The position numbers and the translations under genes were made by a program. Below are positions 61,759 through 64,000 of a stretch of 64,000 nt of DNA, piece after piece. The stretch is from Roseobacter sp. SK209-2-6 (GTDB lineage: Bacteria; Pseudomonadota; Alphaproteobacteria; Rhodobacterales; Rhodobacteraceae), in contig NZ_AAYC01000005.1 in assembly GCF_000169455.1 (NCBI RefSeq), forward strand, positions 220,887 to 284,886, written 5' to 3'. Below the pieces are notes generated by a model. It was given only the letters and a program-made list of their open reading frames with translations. It did no database searches and was not told the DNA's origin. Position 1 is the first letter of the stretch. The number at the start of each line of letters is the position of its first letter.

Positions 61759-62538
61759 ATGGGAACCGTATCCAAAGCCCTGTCTTTGCTTAGCTTTTTT
61801 GCACCTGATCGCACCGAAATCGGGCTGAGCGACCTCACCCGCCTGTCGGGCATGAACAAGGCGACCGTCTACCGCCTTATGGCTGAGTTGCAGGAGAGCG
61901 GATTCGTGGAACAGGGTGAAAATGACCGCGCCTACCGGCTGGGACCGCAGGTTTTGCACCTGGCTGCGCTGCGTGAGGCCTCGACCCCGATTCTCTCTGT
62001 CTCTCGCCGTATCTTGCGCGAGTTGAGCGAGGAAACCGGTGAGACCACCCATGTCTCCCTTGGCCATGATGGCTGGGTTCAGACCCTCAGCCATGCCTAT
62101 TCGCCGCGCCATGCCACCAAGGTCACCATGGAGGACGCGCAGACCGTGACCTACCACGCCACCAGCTCTGGCCTGGCGATTCTCGCCTATTCCGACCCGG
62201 AATTCGTGGACCGCATTCTCTCGCAGCCAATGACGGCGCATACACAGCTCACGCTCACCAGTCAGGACGAGATCAGGGCCAAACTGGAAGAAATCCGCAA
62301 CCAGGGCTTTTCCAGCACCGAGGGCAGCTTTGAACTGGAAGTGCATTCCCATGCGGTGCCGGTCTTTGGCGCCGATGGCAATGCCCTGGGCGCATTGGCC
62401 GTCGCTGCCCCCTCTTCGCGCATGGACGCGCCTCAGCAGGCCAAGATCCGTGAGGCCCTTTGCCGGGCAGGCGCGGACCTGACCCATCGGATCGGGGGAC
62501 GCCCCCCCGCCAGCTACACTTTCTACGAGGGGCACTGA
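61759..62538 (+). CDS. IclR-family transcriptional regulator
   Basis: Product of 259 aa from the ATG at 61759 (MGTVSKALSLLSFFAPDR); the frame is open to a GTG at 61699. The winged helix covers about 5-65 (IGLSDLTRLSGMNKATVYRL, MAELQESGFVEQ). The IclR effector domain covers about 80-250 (LSEETGETTHVSLGHDGWVQ; GFSSTEGSFELEVHSHAVPV). It is divergent from tctCBA and 61 nt upstream of the aminotransferase gene, so it probably controls both. Confidence 0.92.
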   Translation: MGTVSKALSLLSFFAPDRTEIGLSDLTRLSGMNKATVYRLMAELQESGFVEQGENDRAYRLGPQVLHLAALREASTPILSVSRRILRELSEETGETTHVSLGHDGWVQTLSHAYSPRHATKVTMEDAQTVTYHATSSGLAILAYSDPEFVDRILSQPMTAHTQLTLTSQDEIRAKLEEIRNQGFSSTEGSFELEVHSHAVPVFGADGNALGALAVAAPSSRMDAPQQAKIREALCRAGADLTHRIGGRPPASYTFYEGH

Positions 62539-62599
62539 TGCCCCTCCTCGCCTTTTGCCTATTCCGGCCCCAAACCGGTCCCTCTCAGGAGTTCACCCC

Positions 62600-63955
62600 A
62601 TGAAAGATTCCAATTTCCTCAAGGAACATAACGCCCGATCCATGTGGCATCCGATGACCCATCCGGCTGACAGCCTGGCCAATCCGCCAGCCATCATCAC
62701 CGGTGCGCAGGGGGTGCGGATCACCGACATTGACGGGCATGAGGTCATTGACGCCGTGGGAGGGCTCTGGAATGTGAACCTCGGCTTTTCTTGCCAGCCC
62801 GTGAAGGACGCCATCACCACGCAGCTGGACGTGCTGCCCTACTATTCCACCTTCCGTGGAACAACCAATGATCAGGTGATCCAGCTGGCTGAAGAGCTGC
62901 GGGAGTTCTTTGCCCCGGATGGGCTCAGCCGCGCCTTCTTCACTTCCGGCGGATCGGATTCGGTTGAAACCGCCCTGCGCCTGGCCCGTCAGTACCATAA
63001 AATCCGCGGTGAGGCTGCGCGCACCAAGTTCCTGAGCCTAAAGAAAGGCTATCACGGCACTCACATGGGTGGCGCATCGGTCAATGGAAACGCCAATTTC
63101 CGCACCCAGTACGAACCACTCCTGCCGGGCTGCCACCACATTCCGGCGCCCTACACCTATCGCAACCCCTTCAACGAGAGCGACCCCGAGCGCCTGGCGC
63201 AGCTCTGCTTGCAGGCGCTGGAGGATGAGATTGCCTTCCAAGGCGCAGGCACCATCGCGGCCTTCATCATGGAACCCATCCTGGGGGCCGGTGGCGTCAT
63301 CCCTCCGCATGAGAGCTTCATGCCTGGGGTCCGGGAGATCTGCTCCAAAAACGGCATTCTCCTGATCGCGGATGAGGTGATTACCGCCTTTGGCCGCACC
63401 GGCTCCTGGTCCGGGTCGCGCCTCTGGGGTGTGCAGCCTGACTTCATGTGCACTGCCAAGGCCATCACCAATGGTTATTTCCCCTTTGGTGCGGTGATGA
63501 TTGCCGAGCATGTGGCTGAGATCTTTGAAAAGGACGAAAGCGGCAAGGCTGCCATCGGCCATGGCTACACCTATTCCGGCCACCCCGTGGGTGCTGCTGC
63601 GGCGCTGACCTGCCTTGCCGAGACCAAGCGCCTCAATGTGAAGGAAAACGCTGCGGCAAGGGGCCAAGAATTGCATCAGGGCCTTTTGCGGCTGCAGGAG
63701 AAGCATCAAGCCATTGGAGATGTGCGTGGTGGCCACGGGCTGATGTGCGCCATTGAATTGGTCGCGGACCGTGCCAGCAAGGGCCCAATCGACAAAAAGT
63801 CTGCAGGTATCCTGCAGGACACTGCCTATCGCAGCGGCGCCATGGTGCGGGTTTCCGGCCCTAATATTATCCTGTCACCGCCTCTTATCCTGACGGCGGA
63901 AGATGTTTCCGGAATCCTCTCCGCCCTCGACAACGGTCTCGCAGCCATCAGCTGA
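62600..63955 (+). CDS. Class III (omega-amino acid:pyruvate type) aminotransferase
   Basis: Product of 451 aa from the ATG at 62600 (MKDSNFLKEHNARSMWHP), with AGGAG 8 nt upstream. PLP fold type I, class III marks: FFTSGGSDSVETALRLARQY (cofactor phosphate loop), KKGYHGTHMGG, FIMEPILGAGGVIPP, LIADEVITAFGRTG with the PLP Asp, and the Schiff-base Lys in CTAKAITNGYFPFG. Relatives transfer amino groups from putrescine, beta-alanine, taurine or other omega-amines to pyruvate. The substrate is open. It may feed an aldehyde to the dehydrogenase at 57034. The last 45 bases of the window hold nothing recognisable. Confidence 0.9.
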   Translation: MKDSNFLKEHNARSMWHPMTHPADSLANPPAIITGAQGVRITDIDGHEVIDAVGGLWNVNLGFSCQPVKDAITTQLDVLPYYSTFRGTTNDQVIQLAEELREFFAPDGLSRAFFTSGGSDSVETALRLARQYHKIRGEAARTKFLSLKKGYHGTHMGGASVNGNANFRTQYEPLLPGCHHIPAPYTYRNPFNESDPERLAQLCLQALEDEIAFQGAGTIAAFIMEPILGAGGVIPPHESFMPGVREICSKNGILLIADEVITAFGRTGSWSGSRLWGVQPDFMCTAKAITNGYFPFGAVMIAEHVAEIFEKDESGKAAIGHGYTYSGHPVGAAAALTCLAETKRLNVKENAAARGQELHQGLLRLQEKHQAIGDVRGGHGLMCAIELVADRASKGPIDKKSAGILQDTAYRSGAMVRVSGPNIILSPPLILTAEDVSGILSALDNGLAAIS

Positions 63956-64000
63956 CATAGCGACGGCGCGCGGGCGCAGCCGACCGCTGGTCGGCTGCCA

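Noticed and set aside
1..64000. CRISPR array, insertion sequence, prophage or integrative element
   Set aside because: No regularly spaced repeats, transposase, integrase or phage genes were seen in any frame.

Overview
This window looks like chromosomal (or large-replicon) DNA of a marine alphaproteobacterium of the Roseobacter group (Rhodobacteraceae; Phaeobacter, Ruegeria or Leisingera-like). The reasons are the moderately high GC content, tightly overlapping operons, the nosCRZDFYLX layout known from Paracoccus and Rhodobacteraceae, heterotetrameric sarcosine oxidase, BCCT and tripartite carboxylate transporters, and many LysR/GntR/IclR-controlled catabolic operons. The genus is inferred from protein character, not from a search.

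Layout. (1) 1-8745: amino-sugar and cell-wall recycling. A leftward operon (sugar-binding protein, two permeases, a Gfo/Idh/MocA oxidoreductase cut by the window edge, with murQ in front) faces a rightward operon (GlcNAc-kinase-like, GntR/UTRA regulator, SIS-domain deaminase-like, nagA). The divergent promoter region holds two mirrored operator-like repeats. (2) 8900-18155: a complete nitrous oxide reductase cluster nosCRZDFYLX with an FNR/NNR-type box in front and a strong terminator behind. (3) 18202-27893: a leftward operon (alpha-ketoglutarate-semialdehyde-type dehydrogenase, M19-like protein, BCCT transporter, a 561-aa unknown, a DUF3726 protein, an Ldh2-type dehydrogenase) with a divergent LysR plus GlxA/AraC regulator pair. 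This is the best candidate for a poorly described catabolic system, probably for a methylated amine or imino acid. (4) 28101-37912: a sarcosine-oxidase-type operon soxBDAG whose delta subunit lacks zinc ligands, then a five-gene branched-chain-amino-acid-type ABC transporter. (5) 38294-46374: nitric oxide module with nnrS, a cysteine-free Crp/Fnr regulator (nnrR), a DUF1858-like small protein, norCBQD, two tiny membrane proteins and nnrU. (6) A tRNA-Ser(GCT) at 46626. (7) 46882-55338: a leftward acyl-CoA beta-oxidation operon matching the pimFABCDE gene set of Rhodopseudomonas, plus a hotdog thioesterase. (8) 55693-63955: an IclR-linked cluster with a UPF0261 (Tm-1-like) protein, aldehyde dehydrogenase, tctABC carboxylate transporter (tctA carries a frameshift) and a class III aminotransferase.

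Together nos and nor give the last two steps of denitrification (NO to N2O to N2). No nitrite or nitrate reductase is in the window. The nos and nor boxes sit at almost the same distance (about 65-68 nt) from the first start codon, which suggests shared control by the encoded NnrR-type regulator. Many operon junctions carry tight perfect hairpins without a U tract, probably RNA processing or stabilising structures. No CRISPR array, insertion sequence, prophage or replication origin was recognised.
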